Assembly (NCBI RefSeq): GCF_030272615.1
Contig: NC_081408.1
Location: 342,021,793-342,085,792, forward strand
DNA: 64,000 bases
Reading direction: 5' to 3'
DNA from: Cryptomeria japonica
Taxonomy: Eukaryota; Streptophyta; Pinopsida; Cupressales; Cupressaceae
The position numbers and the translations under genes were made by a program. The first letter of the stretch is position 1, and each line of letters begins with the position of its first letter. The notes beneath the pieces are model-generated. The model saw only the letters and a program-made list of their open reading frames with translations. It did not search any database and was not told the origin of the DNA. This document shows positions 1 to 10,791 of this stretch, one piece after another.

Positions 1-2049
1 AAGGACAAAACACCTTATCAGTATTAGATTTGTAAGACACCAGTGGTAAGCTACTTCAGAGTGTTTGGTAGTAAATGTTATATCAAGAGGAGTGAATATC
101 AGAGGAAGTTTGATGCTAAATGTGATGAGGGAATATTCCTAGGGTATTCCACAAAGAGCAAAGCTCTCAAAAGTTTCAACAATAGGACTCAGAGAATTGT
201 TGAAAGCATCAATGTTAAAGTTGATGAAACTTCTGAAAAATCTGAGGAAACTGATAGTGAGCAAGTAGGAGATGAACCCGTAGTAACCTTCTGGGAATCG
301 GTTGCAAAACAGCCAAGTACCAGTAACAGTGCTCCTACACCGGTGGATGCTGATGCTGATGAAGATGAGGATGAAAAAGAAAAGCAATTGGAAACAACTA
401 AGATCATTCCTAGGTATGTAAAGTTGAATCATGATCCAAAGCAGATCATAGGAGACAAGGATGCAAGAATTCTTACATGAAGAAAGATCAGAGAAAACTC
501 TTGCATGATCTCTAAATTTGAGACTAAAACATTCAAAGAGGCACATAAAGATGAAGACTAGATCAAGGCAATGGAAGAGGAACTTGACTAGATAGAAAAG
601 AATGGTACATGGTCTTTAGTACCTAGACCGGAGCATAAAAATGTCATTGGCACCAAATGGGTTTTCAAAAACAAGCTGAATGAAGATGGCTCAGTGGTCA
701 GAAACAAAGCTAGATTGGTGTGTAAAGGATATGCCCAAGAAGAAGGAGAAGACTATGGAGAAACCTTTTCTCCAGTAGCTAGATTGGAAGGAGTTCATAT
801 GCTTCTTGCATATGCAACATTCAAGGGATTCAAAGTATATCAAATGAATGTGAAGTCTACATTCTTGAATGGAATACTAGAAGAGGAGGTGTATATAGAG
901 CAACTAGATGGGTTTGCCCTATCAGAAGATAGTGACATGGTGTGTAGGCTACATAAGGCCTTGTATAGACTAAAGCAGGCACCTAGAGCATGGTATGAAC
1001 GCTTGCACTCTCATCTTGTGAAGATTGGATTTGAGATAACAAGTGAGGATAGTAATATCTACCTTAGAAGGAGATCAAATTTTGAACTATGAGGTATTTG
1101 TTGATGACATAATCTTTGGAGAGATGACGAGATGAGTCATGATCTTGCAGATGAGATGAAAAATGAGTTTGAGATGTCACTTATAGGGGAGATTAAGTTC
1201 TTCATTAGACTACAGATTCAACAAATGAAAGATGGAGTCTTTATCACTCAGTCCAAATATGTCAAAGAGGTGTTGAAGACCTTTGGCATGGAAGACAATG
1301 AACTAGTTGGTACACCAATGGTGACCGAATGTAAATTATCCAATGAGGATGACTCAGGGTTGGTAAATGAGAAGGAATACTAATCAATGATTGGTAAATT
1401 GCACTATGTAGTACATAGCAGACCGGACATTGCACATGCAGTGGGCATTGTTGCATAGTTTCAAAAAAGCCCAAGACAATCCCACTTGGTAGGAGTCAAG
1501 CGGATTCTGAGATATCTGAAGGGAACTATTGACTATGGACTATGGTATCCATATAGTAATGATTTCAACTTGAAAGTGTTTACAGATGTTGATTGGGCTG
1601 GTAATGTGGACGATTGGAAGAGCACAACTGGTGGTGTATTCTTTCTTGGTGGAAGACTAGTCTCAGGGATGAGTAAGAAACAGAGCTGTATCTCTCAGTC
1701 TACAACAGAAGCGGAGTATGTTGCAACATTTATGAATTGCACCTAGACAATTTGGATGAAGCTTATATTAAATGGCTTCAAAGTTCCTATATCTGAACCA
1801 GTAAGTATATTTTGTGACAACACAAGTGTGATTAACATCTCCAAGAATCCAGTTTTACATTCTAGAACCAAGCACTTTGAGCTTAAGTATCATTTCTTAA
1901 GGGAAAAGTTTCAGAACAAAGAAGTTGTACTAGAACATGTTTCCAGTAAGGAGCAGTTAGCAGACATATTCATGAAGCCTCTATCGAAGGCTACCCTTAC
2001 CTATTTGATAGGTAAATTAGGGGTGTTTCCCCTTCAAGAGGTGAACTAA
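1..2049 (+). pseudogene. Copia pol remnant of A': integrase C-terminus, RT, RNase H
   Basis: One reading frame can be followed from base 1 to the TAA at 2047-2049, broken by stops and by a small frameshift near 1075-1130. The order is the integrase C-terminal region (motif FRVFGSKCYI near 52), an acidic linker, RT ([19 protein letters not shown] near 703; relict FVDDIIFG near 1095, where the frame is lost), and RNase H (DVDWAGN, STTEAEYVA near 1690, FCDNTSVINISKNP near 1812). In-frame stops include TGA at 478-480, where copy A has AGA, and a TAG in the 'VA*F' motif near 1456, where A has CAG. The enzyme would have copied element RNA to DNA in the cytoplasmic particle; this copy cannot make it. 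Confidence 0.85.
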
Positions 2050-2292
2050 AGGTGTGTGCTCCACATCAGTCAGGACTTACATTGATATATTTTTCTTAGG
2101 ATTGGTGTGTTGAAGGATGCTACTCCTTAGAGGGAGCAGCATAGTAGAACATAGATGCCTATGCCTTCACTTTGGCATTGTTGTGAAAGGGGGAGAAGAT
2201 GTGAAATGAACAAGATATCTGCAGTATTGGGGGAGAAGATGTGAAGCTCAGAGATATCTTTGTTTATTGGCATCAATGCCAAAGGGGGAGGT
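2050..2292 (+). other. 3' noncoding region of A' with three purine-tract motifs
   Basis: There is no ORF. It holds G-rich, PPT-like motifs at 2186-2198 (AAAGGGGGAGAAG), 2227-2238 (TTGGGGGAGAAG) and 2281-2291 (AAAGGGGGAGG). The last abuts the LTR and is the expected plus-strand priming site. The first two belong to a roughly 45-bp duplicated unit that also contains GATGTGAA and GATATCT. The same arrangement recurs before the 3' LTR of element A. Confidence 0.75.
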
Positions 2293-3814
2293 TGTTGGCA
2301 TATGTGCAGAGTATGTTGACATGACGATATTGTATGTTGTCATTGATGTCAATATGATGAAGAGTGAACCGGTATATTGAAGTAAGCGCTTGCAAGAGAA
2401 CCTGTATATGTGAAAAAATGAAGCGGTATGGCTGTACAAGTGAACCGGTATGTTGAAATGTGAACCGGTATATGTGAAAAAGTGAAGCGGTATGTTTGTC
2501 CAAGTGAAGCGGTATGTTGGAATGTGAACCGATATATGGAATGTTTTGTATCAATGTTTCATATGGTATGAATACAAGTTGGTAGTCTTAGCTTCAGGGT
2601 TTCCGGTTGAAGTGTTCTATACCTATGTGATTCAATTGATGACATTGTGTGATGTGTTAGCATTGTAATGAAGAACAGATTGTGTTGCCATGTTAGCCCT
2701 GTGGACGTGAAGGATCTTGCATGAAGGAGATTGATCCTATCTACCTCAGGAATGTGCGAAGTTTCTATAAGAAATGGAGAACACGTGATGGGTTATCAGC
2801 CTCCAAGAAGCGGTGAAGAACGAACGATGGAGAACGTCTAGAGAATTGTTCAAGACTGTTGTAATCAATGTGATATGATCAATGGTCATGATTGAACCAA
2901 CTAAATTGCTTAACCTAAATGTTTAGGGTTTAGGGTTTATGCTATCGACCTATCTATTTCCTATAAGGTCGATGTTGTTTTTCATGTTGAGGTTGTTGGC
3001 AAATGTTGTGTATGTATCTAGGTGCAAAGATATGTGATTCTTGCCAGACCAGATAAGAGAATAGATACCTGCAGAGTGTGAATGCAGAAGGAACTAAAGT
3101 GGATCTGCATTGGCATTCATTGTTGTTACTAGATCATTGTAATACCTATTGACCTCTAACCACTTCAACAGTTGGAAAATCCCTTAACAGGGTAGCTTTA
3201 ATGGGCTTGCTATAAAATCCTTTAATAGGGTGACTCAAAATCATTGAGTTCTAAAAATCTTCTAACAAGGTAACCTTTAATAGGGTTTAACCCTTAACTG
3301 GGTATTTTAGCCATCCCTTAACCGAGTGATCCTTAGCAAGATCGGTTCCTGACATAACCTATTGTAAAGTCTTTAACCGGACTAGGTTCCTAACAGAGCG
3401 GACTTCAAAAGGGTTGAAAGAACAGCCTGTGGGTATTCATCCCCACCGTAGTTTTTCCTAGTTGGGTTTCCACGTAAAAAATATGTGTGTTATGTGTGAT
3501 GCTTTGTTATTCTCTGTTAAGCGGTAAAGCATGTTGAACTAGTGAGTCTTTACATTTTTGTTGTAGTATTACTAGTGTATGCATATGGGTGAAGTGGAAA
3601 TAAGATGTTAGATTGTGTGGAAAGCTGAGTTACCAGTTTATGTCTTTCACTGTGCTTAACCGGTAGTAATCTGGTTTAGACCGGTGTTATTGCTTTCTTG
3701 TCAAAGTGCAAGGTTCTCAGTCAAACTGGTTCAAGGAAAAGTTTTTTGCCAGTACTAATTCACCCCCCCCTCTCAACACTAGTTTGGTACTAACTGTTCA
3801 TCATTAATTCAGCA
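2293..3814 (+). repeat. LTR shared by A' (as 3' LTR) and A (as 5' LTR)
   Basis: It begins TGTTGGCATATG right after a purine tract and ends ...TTCAGCA two bases before the primer binding site TGGTATCAGAGC. Its partner is 32074-33551, which is colinear but clearly diverged. This copy has an extra ~21 bp near 2325 and an extra stretch near 3305. It contains a run of telomere-like TTTAGGG units near 2931-2949 and the C-tract CACCCCCCCCTCTC near 3760, about 40-50 bp before its end. Confidence 0.9.
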
Positions 3815-3816
3815 AT

Positions 3817-3828
3817 TGGTATCAGAGC
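3817..3828 (+). other. Primer binding site of A (initiator tRNA-Met type)
   Basis: TGGTATCAGAGC lies two bases after the LTR end. This is the standard plant copia primer binding site, complementary to the 3' end of initiator tRNA-Met. The stretch 3829-3885 between it and gag is an untranslated leader with no other signal. Confidence 0.9.
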
Positions 3829-3885
3829 ATCCTCCAGGTCCTTTGTGTTGTACGCTTAACCGCTTGAGGTAAAGATCCTACTCTA

Positions 3886-4547
3886 ATGATGAAGAGGGAA
3901 GGTCCAAAGTTCTATAGAGACAAGTTTAAAATATGGAAGGATAGAATGAAGATATACATCAGAAGCATGGGTGATCAACATTGGAGCTATGTTGAGAATT
4001 CTTATGTTATCCCTACCGGTACTCTCACCGATGATCAAGAGAGAGAGATTCAGGAGAATGGGCAAGTCATGGAAGCCCTAATTAGCAGTTTATCTAACAT
4101 TGAGTTTATTGATGTTCAGGACAAAGAGAATCCCAAACAAGTATGGGATGCCCTTGAGAATATCTATGGCGATGATGAGCATGTGAAACAAGCTAAGGAA
4201 GAAATCCTTAGGAGAAAGTTTGAAGGCATGCAAATGGTTGAAGGAGAGACCATTCAACAATATGGAATGAGAATCAAAACTGTTGTTGGAGATATAAAGA
4301 GTGTAGGTAGTAAAATGGAAGATTCCACTGTTGTTAGCAAAGTTTTAAGATCCTTATTACTGGTCTATGCAATAAGGGTTGCTGCTATTCAGGAGTTGAG
4401 GTCTGTAGACAAGACAAAGGTATCCCTAGACTCCATCATTGCAAAGTTAACAACTTATGAGCTAAATAATTATGATGGCAATATTCAAAAGACTGAATCA
4501 ACGTTCAGACCATCTACTACACCACCTAGAAAAGGAAAAGAAGCTAG
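3886..4547 (+). pseudogene. Copia gag of A, N-terminal part (cut by B)
   Basis: The frame opens at ATG 3886 and reads without a stop to the insertion of B at 4548, about 221 residues of A sequence. The rest of the frame up to 4593 is element B LTR. It shows the copia gag fold: an aromatic WK.RM motif near residues 17-21 (KIWKDRMKIYI), a central helical region with VWDALENIYG, and the conserved TIQQYGMRI and VVSKVLRSLL motifs. Gag would form the virus-like particle. The frame resumes at 28403 with the zinc-knuckle part, and removing B and one target-duplication copy restores phase. Confidence 0.85.
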
Positions 4548-4713
4548 TGTATACAGTGAAAATGGATTAACAACAATATTGAAAAGGCTATAATGAATTC
4601 AACCACAAAACCATAGCCTAATAAAAACAAAGATCCACCATAACATATGAAGATTACCTAAGACAATGCAAATCAAATGAAATCACAAATATTATACCAT
4701 CACATGTCCAATA
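4548..4713 (-). repeat. B 3' LTR, first fragment (up to insertion C)
   Basis: It starts TGTATACAGTGAAAATGG and matches 27668-27833 of the upper LTR. The match breaks exactly after CAATA (4709-4713), where element C begins, and resumes at 15782. Confidence 0.9.
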
Positions 4714-5594
4714 TGTTGGGAAAAATGGTGTCTCAACCTTGCATTTATGTGAGGTTACTATTTATAGTAAGTTTTTATTTGAGCACGAAATGGTGCGAAA
4801 CTCTCCCTGAAGCTTTTGGTTGGCTAGATAAGCATTCCGGTAAAGTTGCGTCGCAAGGTCAAAGCTAGTTTTGAAGATATTAAAGTTTTCGTCTTGGAGG
4901 GGTGCAATAAAATGTTTAAACTTAATTTTGGGGACTTTAGAGGCTCCGAAATGCCCTGAAAAGTGGCCGTAACCGACGAAGCAGGTTACGAGGTGATAGA
5001 GCACTTCGCGAGCTTTCCGGCGCTTCAAACGGTTCCTCAATCGGACACCCGGTTCTCAAGTTATGGCCTCTGGAAGTTTGTACTCCTGAAATAGGAAAAA
5101 TAATTTGTATCGGATACATAAATGAGCTATAAAAGGGAGCGACACATGTTGATGTGTGCTTTAACATGTCATAGAAGGGAGATAAGGTCGGCTACACCTT
5201 ATTGGGTGGTTTTAGCCCATGGTTTTATAATACCGTTTGACGGTTTCTTGTATTGTATCTCCTATTTATGAGGTGTGTAAGATAGAGGTTGTGTGTAAGA
5301 GTCTTATGGCTATTGAATTGCCTCTGAATCTCTGATTAGTGGTACTCCTGTGAAGAGCTTGCTCTGCAAGTATGTAATTTGTTTTGATTGCTGAATAAAA
5401 TATTGAGCTGCTTTTGGAGGGTGGGGTTTTTCTCCCGAAAGGGTTTTCCCCACGTAAATCATTGTGTTGTGGTATGATTGCTATTATATCTATTTCTATT
5501 TTCTGTAACTGTTGTAATGATCTGAAAAAGTTTTGCATTACCCTCCTCTCAAGGTTAGTGTAGGAAGTTGTTTCCGCTACTTAACTTCCTTACA
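4714..5594 (+). repeat. C LTR1 (881 bp)
   Basis: It begins TGTTGGGAAAAATGG and ends CTTCCTTACA. It differs from LTR2 and LTR3 at about a dozen sites where those two agree with each other, for instance the TATA box, a T-run near 5095, and a 3-bp indel near 5373. It is the only one of the three with an intact TATAAAAG. Confidence 0.95.
5128..5135 (+). promoter_or_regulatory. TATA box in C LTR1
   Basis: TATAAAAG precedes GGGAGCGACAC. The same position in LTR2 (about 10234) and LTR3 (about 15307) reads TGTAAAAG. It is the likely core promoter of the C genomic RNA; start-site position is not determined. Confidence 0.6.
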
Positions 5595-5596
5595 AG

Positions 5597-5609
5597 TGGT
5601 GTCAGAGCC
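5597..5609 (+). other. Primer binding site of C copy 1
   Basis: TGGTGTCAGAGCC starts two bases after the LTR. It is the initiator tRNA-Met site with one change (TGGTATCAGAGC is usual). The identical site occurs in copy 2. Confidence 0.85.
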
Positions 5610-5718
5610 TGATCAACTTTGGTTTCAATTGTGGGCAGTTGGGTTTTTTGAACTAATCCAGATTTGAGTGGGAGCTTGTGCAGAAGGCACTTTTTGATCT
5701 TGTTGCAGGAATATTCAG

Positions 5719-7019
5719 ATAGCGAGTTCGTCAGGGAGAATAGAGGTGGAGAAATTTAACGGAAGTAATTTTGAGATGTGGAAGCTGAAGATGGAAGATC
5801 TGCTAATAGATCGAGATCTTTGGGATGCTATTGATGCGAATGTCCAAAGGCCCTCAGATCCTACTGCGGTAGCTCAGTATGATGTTATGGACCAGAAAGC
5901 CAAGGGTCTAATCAGACTGTGCCTGGCAGACTCTGTTCTAATCAATGTCCATGAAGAGAACTCTGCAAAGAAGCTATGGACTAAGCTTGGTGAGATGTAT
6001 CAAGTGAAATCTTTATTAAATCAAATTTTCTTAAGAAAGAAATTGTATTCCTTGAAGATGGAAGAGGGTGGACAAATTGCAGACCACCTGGAAGCATTCA
6101 ATATGTTGGTGGCTCAATTAGTATCTGTTGGTGTTAAGATGGATGAGGAGGAGAAATGTCAGATCTTGCTTTGTTCTTTGCCTGATTCGTGGGATTCTCT
6201 TGTTATGGGTATCGGTAGTATTTCTGTTGTTTTGAAATCTGAAGACATGGTGGGTGCCTTACTCGGTGAAGAGATGCGAAGGAAGGTATCCATCAGTTCA
6301 AAGGAAGCCCTAACCGTTCGTGGAAGACCTAAGGAGAAAGGCAAGAAGAATGAGAAGCGCGACAAGTCTAAATCCAAAGGGAGATCGAAATCTCCTGGAA
6401 AGGCCAAAGTCATTTGCTGGAATTGCGGTAAACCGGGTCACATCCGTAAGGACTGCAAAGAAGAAAAGAAGAAGAAGAAAAAGAAAAGGTTCGATTCTGA
6501 TTCTGAGTCCGACAAGGAAGATGGCGATGCATTTATTGCGGCTTTGGCGACTCATACAGGTAATGATGCCTGGCTAATTGACTCAGGTGCATCTTTTCAT
6601 ATGACTTCCAATAGAGATTGGTTTTCTGAATATGAAGGATTTAATGGAGGTAAGGTATACTTGGGTGATGATTCACCTCTAGACATTGTTGGTCGAGGTA
6701 AAGTTAGAATCAGGTTTTCTGATGGTAGAATAAAAAGGATTAATGGTGTGCTGCATATCCCTGGTTTAAAACGAAACCTGTTATTTGTGAGCAAACTAAT
6801 AGATTCAGGTGTGTAGGTAGTCTTTTCTGAAACAGGATGTAAGATGATTAAGGGTGCTATGGTAGTTGCTAGAGGTGTCAGGTTTGGCACTTTGTATAAG
6901 CTTGAAGCATACACTGTTGAGTGTAATAGCACTTCTGTAAAAAGTAAATGTGTGGATACTTCACTGGAAGATTTGAAGGTTTCACCTTCAGCAGATGGAA
7001 ATGGTTTTTTGGGTACCTA
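5719..7019 (+). pseudogene. C copy 1 gag-protease (start codon lost)
   Basis: The start position reads ATA at 5719-5721 where copy 2 has ATG; the next in-frame ATG is at 5776. Gag has the WKLKMEDLL motif, a basic KSKSKGRSKSPGK segment, and an intact zinc knuckle CWNCGKPGHIRKDC (about 6415-6456). The retropepsin motif LIDSGASFHM (about 6574) is intact. A TAG at 6814-6816 replaces a CAG of copy 2. The frame then runs on to a TAA at 7017-7019, where it must shift frame to continue. Leader 5610-5718 carries about 36 bp that copy 2 lacks. Confidence 0.9.
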
Positions 7020-7210
7020 AGGGTGCTCTTTCGTCTGAAGCAAAGTTACCTGCAGAGAAGACTATGTTATGGCACCAGAGACTTGGCCACATTGGAGAAA
7101 AGGGTCTAAGGACCTTGAAAAATAAAAACCTTGTTGAAGGTTTGAATGACTGTAATCTTGACTTTGATTTTTGTGAGCATTGCATTTATGGAAAACAAAA
7201 CCGCGTTTAG
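6995..7210 (+). pseudogene. C copy 1 GAG-pre-integrase segment
   Basis: It is in a different frame from the preceding protease, so a frameshift lies between about 6980 and 7019. It has the copia pre-integrase zinc region: HQRLGHIGEKG followed by CEHCIYGKQNRV, giving the H-H-C-C set. It ends in TAG at 7208-7210, where related elements have a serine. Copy 2 has both the frameshift and this stop, so they predate the split of the two copies. Confidence 0.85.
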
Positions 7211-7243
7211 TTTTACTCGAGTTCTCATAAAACTTGTGGTGTT

Positions 7244-9763
7244 TTGGATCTTATCCATTCTGATGTGTTTGGTCCAGTAGATGTCTCTTCGATTGGAAAA
7301 TCCACATATTATGTTTCATTTATTGATGATTTTAGTAGAAGGACATGGGTTTATTTTCTCAAGAGTAAATCTGAAGTTTTTAGTCGTTTTAAAGAATTTA
7401 AAGCAATGGTTGAGTTGCAGACTGGAAAGAAAATAAAATGTTTGAGAACTGATAATGGCGGTGAGTTTTGCTCTAATGATTTTGATAGATTTTGTAAAGA
7501 CTGTGGAATTAATAGGCAGAAGACAACTCCGTATTCTCCACAGCAGAATGGAGTTGCAGAAAGAATGAACAGGACACTGATGGAGAAGGCTAGGAGTATG
7601 TTGAGTGGTGCTGGTCTCGAACAAAAGTTTTGGGCTGAACCTGTTGCCACTGCTTGCTACCTGATTAACAGGTCTCCTACATCAGCTCTTGTTGATAAAA
7701 CGCCTATGGAAGCATGGTCAGGTCACAAGCCTTCATTGAGACATCTTAGAGTTTTTGGTTGCGAGGCATATGCACATGTGCTAAAGGAGAAGCGAACAAA
7801 GTTGGAGAACAAGGCTGTGAAATGTATCTTCATTGGGTATAGTTATGGTGTGAAAGGATACAAGCTTTGGGACCCTATTGCACAAAAGGTAATTCATAGT
7901 AGAAGTGTTATTTTTAGAGAAATTAAGTCTCCTTCTTTTACATTGCAGCCAGAACAGACTAAAAAAGAAGATGTGATTCAACTTCCTTCTACACCTGAAA
8001 GAGTTGAATCGAGACCCCTAGATAGGCAAGAATTTGAGAGCTCGTCTAGCTCTGAATCTTCAGAAGAGGAGGAAGAACCTCCAACTCAGCTTGTTCAAAG
8101 GTCTACAAGACATAGACAACCACCTAAAAGGTATTCACCTGATGATTGGAGATGTATTTTTGCTCTGAATACTAGTGTGGATGAACCAAAATCTGTAGAA
8201 GAGGCATTAGGTATGAATGATGCAGAATCTTGGAAGATTGCTATGGAGGAAGAAATGGCAGCTTTGAAAAAGAATGATACATGGGATCTTGTACCATTGC
8301 TTGAAGGACGAAAACCTGTTGGTTGTAAATGGGTGTTCAAGAAAAAGATTGGTTCAGATGGAAGCATTGAGAAGTATAAAGCAAGGTTGGTTGCAAAAGG
8401 CTACTCTCAGGTTGAGGGTGTTGATTACGATGAGATATTTTCTCCTGTTGCAAAAATGACGTCCATTAGATTTTTGCTTTCTATTGCTACTGCTTATGAT
8501 TTAGAGGTTGAGCAAATGGATGTGAAAACTTCTTTCCTTCATGGTGATTTGGAGGAAGATATTTATATGACACAGCCGGAGCACTATGTGGTGAAAGGCA
8601 AAAGTAATTTGGTCTGTAAATTGAAGAAATCTTTGTATGGCCTCAAACAAAGTCCTAAGATGTGGTACCAGAAATTTGATACATATGTGTTGAGTTTGGG
8701 ATTTGAACGTTCTAAATCAGATCACTGTGTTTATTATAAATCTTATGGTGATAATTTCTTATTCATTGCATTGTATGTTGATGATATGTTATTCATTGGC
8801 AAAGGGAAAGGTATGATTTCAGAACTGAAGTCTCAGCTTGCTGCTAAATTTGAAATGAATGATCTTGGTGCAGCAAAGCACATTCTTGGGATGGAAATTA
8901 GAAGAGATAGGGTGAACAGAAAGCTATGGCTAGGCCAGAGTAAGTATGTGAATTCAGTGTTACAGAGGTTCAACATGCAGAATTGTAGACCATTGAGTGT
9001 TCCTTTTACAGTTGGAATGAAACTATCTATTTCAGATTGTCCTACATCCCCATTGGAGATGGAAGACATGAGTAGAGTGCCTTACCAGAGTGCGGTTGGA
9101 AGCTTGATGTATGCTATGGTCTGTACTAGACCAGATATTGCCCAAGCAGTGGGAGTACTTTCTAGATATATGTCTAATCCTGGTAGAGTTCATTGGGATG
9201 CAGTCAAAAGAGTCTTCAGATATTTGAAGGGTACCTCAGAGTATTCTTTGTGTTATCATGGTAATTCAGTTGGAGACACGACTTCCCTTGATATCCATGG
9301 TTATGTGGATTCAGATTGGGCAGGTGATATTGATAGCAGAAGATCCACCAGTGCTTATGTGTTTACTTTGTTTGGTGGTGCAATTAGTTGGATGAGTAAG
9401 CGACAGGCTGTGGTTGCTTTATCCACTACTGAAGCAGAGTATATGGCAGCTACTCATGCTTGTAAAGAGGCCATTTGGCTTAAGATACTGTGTTCGGATA
9501 TTGGAATAAAATAAGGTACAGTGACAGTTTACTGTGACAGTCAGAGTGCAATTAGCCTAGCTAAGAACCCGACATTTCATGCCGGGACCAAACATATTGA
9601 TGCTCAGTATCATTTTGTTAGAGATATGGTCGAAGATGGTAGGGTGAAGCTGGTTAAGGTGGAAACTTTGATGAATGTTGCAGATGCTTTAACTAAGGCT
9701 GTGAGCACAGAGAAGTTCAGATGGTCTTCAGAGTCTATGGGCCTTATGGCCCTTAGCAATTGA
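7244..9763 (+). pseudogene. C copy 1 integrase, RT and RNase H
   Basis: It is open for 756 codons to a TAA at 9512-9514 and continues in the same frame to TGA 9761-9763. Counting from 7244, the integrase D,D35E triad is residues D7 (HSD), D70 (LRTDNGGEF) and E106 (QNGVAERMN). RT carries the YVDDM catalytic motif at residues 511-515 (8774-8788). RNase H has DSDWAGD, STTEAEYMAA and, after the stop, VYCDSQSAIS. Only one internal stop separates this from a full integrase-RT-RNase H. The TAA is shared with copy 2. 9764-9819 is a short 3' leader ending in the purine tract AAGTGGGAGATT. Confidence 0.92.
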
Positions 9764-9819
9764 TTCATTGTGTTGACATTCCCTTCCGCTCTTGCAAGGT
9801 GTTCGACAAGTGGGAGATT

Positions 9820-10703
9820 TGTTGGGAAAAATGGTGTCTCAACCTTGCATTTATGTGAGGTTACTATTTATAGTAAGTTTTTATTTGAGCACGAAATGGT
9901 GCGAAACTCTCCCTGAAGCTTCTGGTTGGCTAGATAAGCATTCCGGTAAAGTTGCGTCGCAAGGTCAAAGCTAGTTTTGAAGATATTAAAGTTTTCGTCT
10001 TGGAGGGGTGCAATAAAATGTTTAAACTTAATTTTGGGGACTTTAGAGGCTCTGAAACGCCCTGAAAAGTGGCCGTAACCAGTGAAGCAGTTTACGAGGT
10101 GATAGAGCACTTCGCGAGCTTTCCGGCGCTTCAAACGGTTCGTCAATCGGACACCCGGTTCTCAAGTTATGGCCTCCGGAAGTTTGTACTCCTGAAATAG
10201 GAAATTTTTTTTGTATCGGATACATAAATGAGCTGTAAAAGGGAGCGACACGTGTTGATGTGTACTTTAACATGTCATAGAAGGGAGATAAGGTCGGCTA
10301 CACCTTATTGGGTGGTTTTAGCCCATGGTTTTATAATACCGTTTGACGGTTTCTTGTATTGTATCTCCTATTTATGAGGTGTGTGAGATAGAGGTTGTGT
10401 GTAAGAGTCTTATGGCTATTGAATTGCCTCTGAATCTCTGATTAGTGGTACTCCTGTGAAGAGCTTGCTCTGCAAGTATGTTGTAATCTGTTTTGATTGC
10501 TGAATAAAATATTGAGCTGCTTTTGGAGGGTGGGGTTTTTCTCCCGAAAGGGTTTTCCCCACGTAAATCATTGTGTTGTGGTATGATTGTTATTATATCT
10601 ATTTCTATTTTCTGTAACTGTCGTAATGATCTGAAAAAGTTTTGCATTACCCTCCTCTCAAGGTTAGTGTAGGAAGTTGTTTCCGCTATTTAACTTCCTT
10701 ACA
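9820..10703 (+). repeat. C LTR2 (middle, 884 bp)
   Basis: This is a complete LTR preceded by a purine tract and followed by a primer binding site at 10706-10718, so it acts as the 3' LTR of copy 1 and the 5' LTR of copy 2. It shares derived states with LTR3 against LTR1. Its private changes include CTGTCGT near 10618 and GCTATTTAAC near 10685. Confidence 0.95.
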
Positions 10704-10791
10704 AGTGGTGTCAGAGCCTGATCACCTTTGGTTTCAATTGTGGGCAGTTGGGTTTTTTGAACTAATCCAATCTTGTTGCAGGAATATTCAG

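Larger units (their letters stand above)
1..2292 (+). mobile_element. Copia element A' (3' part only, runs in from the left)
   Basis: This is the 3' half of a Ty1/copia internal domain. It is closely similar to 29780-32073 in the full element A, for example around the integrase C-terminus, the RT and the polypurine tract. It begins mid-integrase at base 1, so the 5' part lies outside the window. It ends at the LTR 2293-3814, which is followed directly by the primer binding site and gag of a second copy, so the two copies share one LTR. The multiple purine-tract motifs and the C-rich LTR end suggest a Sirevirus-like lineage; that assignment is inference. Confidence 0.85.

Noticed and set aside
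2248-2554. Minus-strand ORFs in the A LTRs (also 31948-32314).
   Set aside because: They arise from GAACCGGTATAT-like repeats in the LTR and have stops or changes between the two LTR copies.
2931-2949. Interstitial telomere tract.
   Set aside because: Only about two and a half units occur, and the same tract is at the same place in the partner LTR, so it belongs to the element.
4677-5538. Short ORFs in the C LTRs, repeated near 9792-10647 and 14941-15720.
   Set aside because: They recur only because the LTR recurs; they lie in noncoding LTR sequence and have no protein motif.
6980-7020. Programmed frameshift in C, since both copies shift at the same place.
   Set aside because: Both copies also share plain stop codons downstream, so inherited damage is simpler. 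Copia elements of this type normally use one frame.
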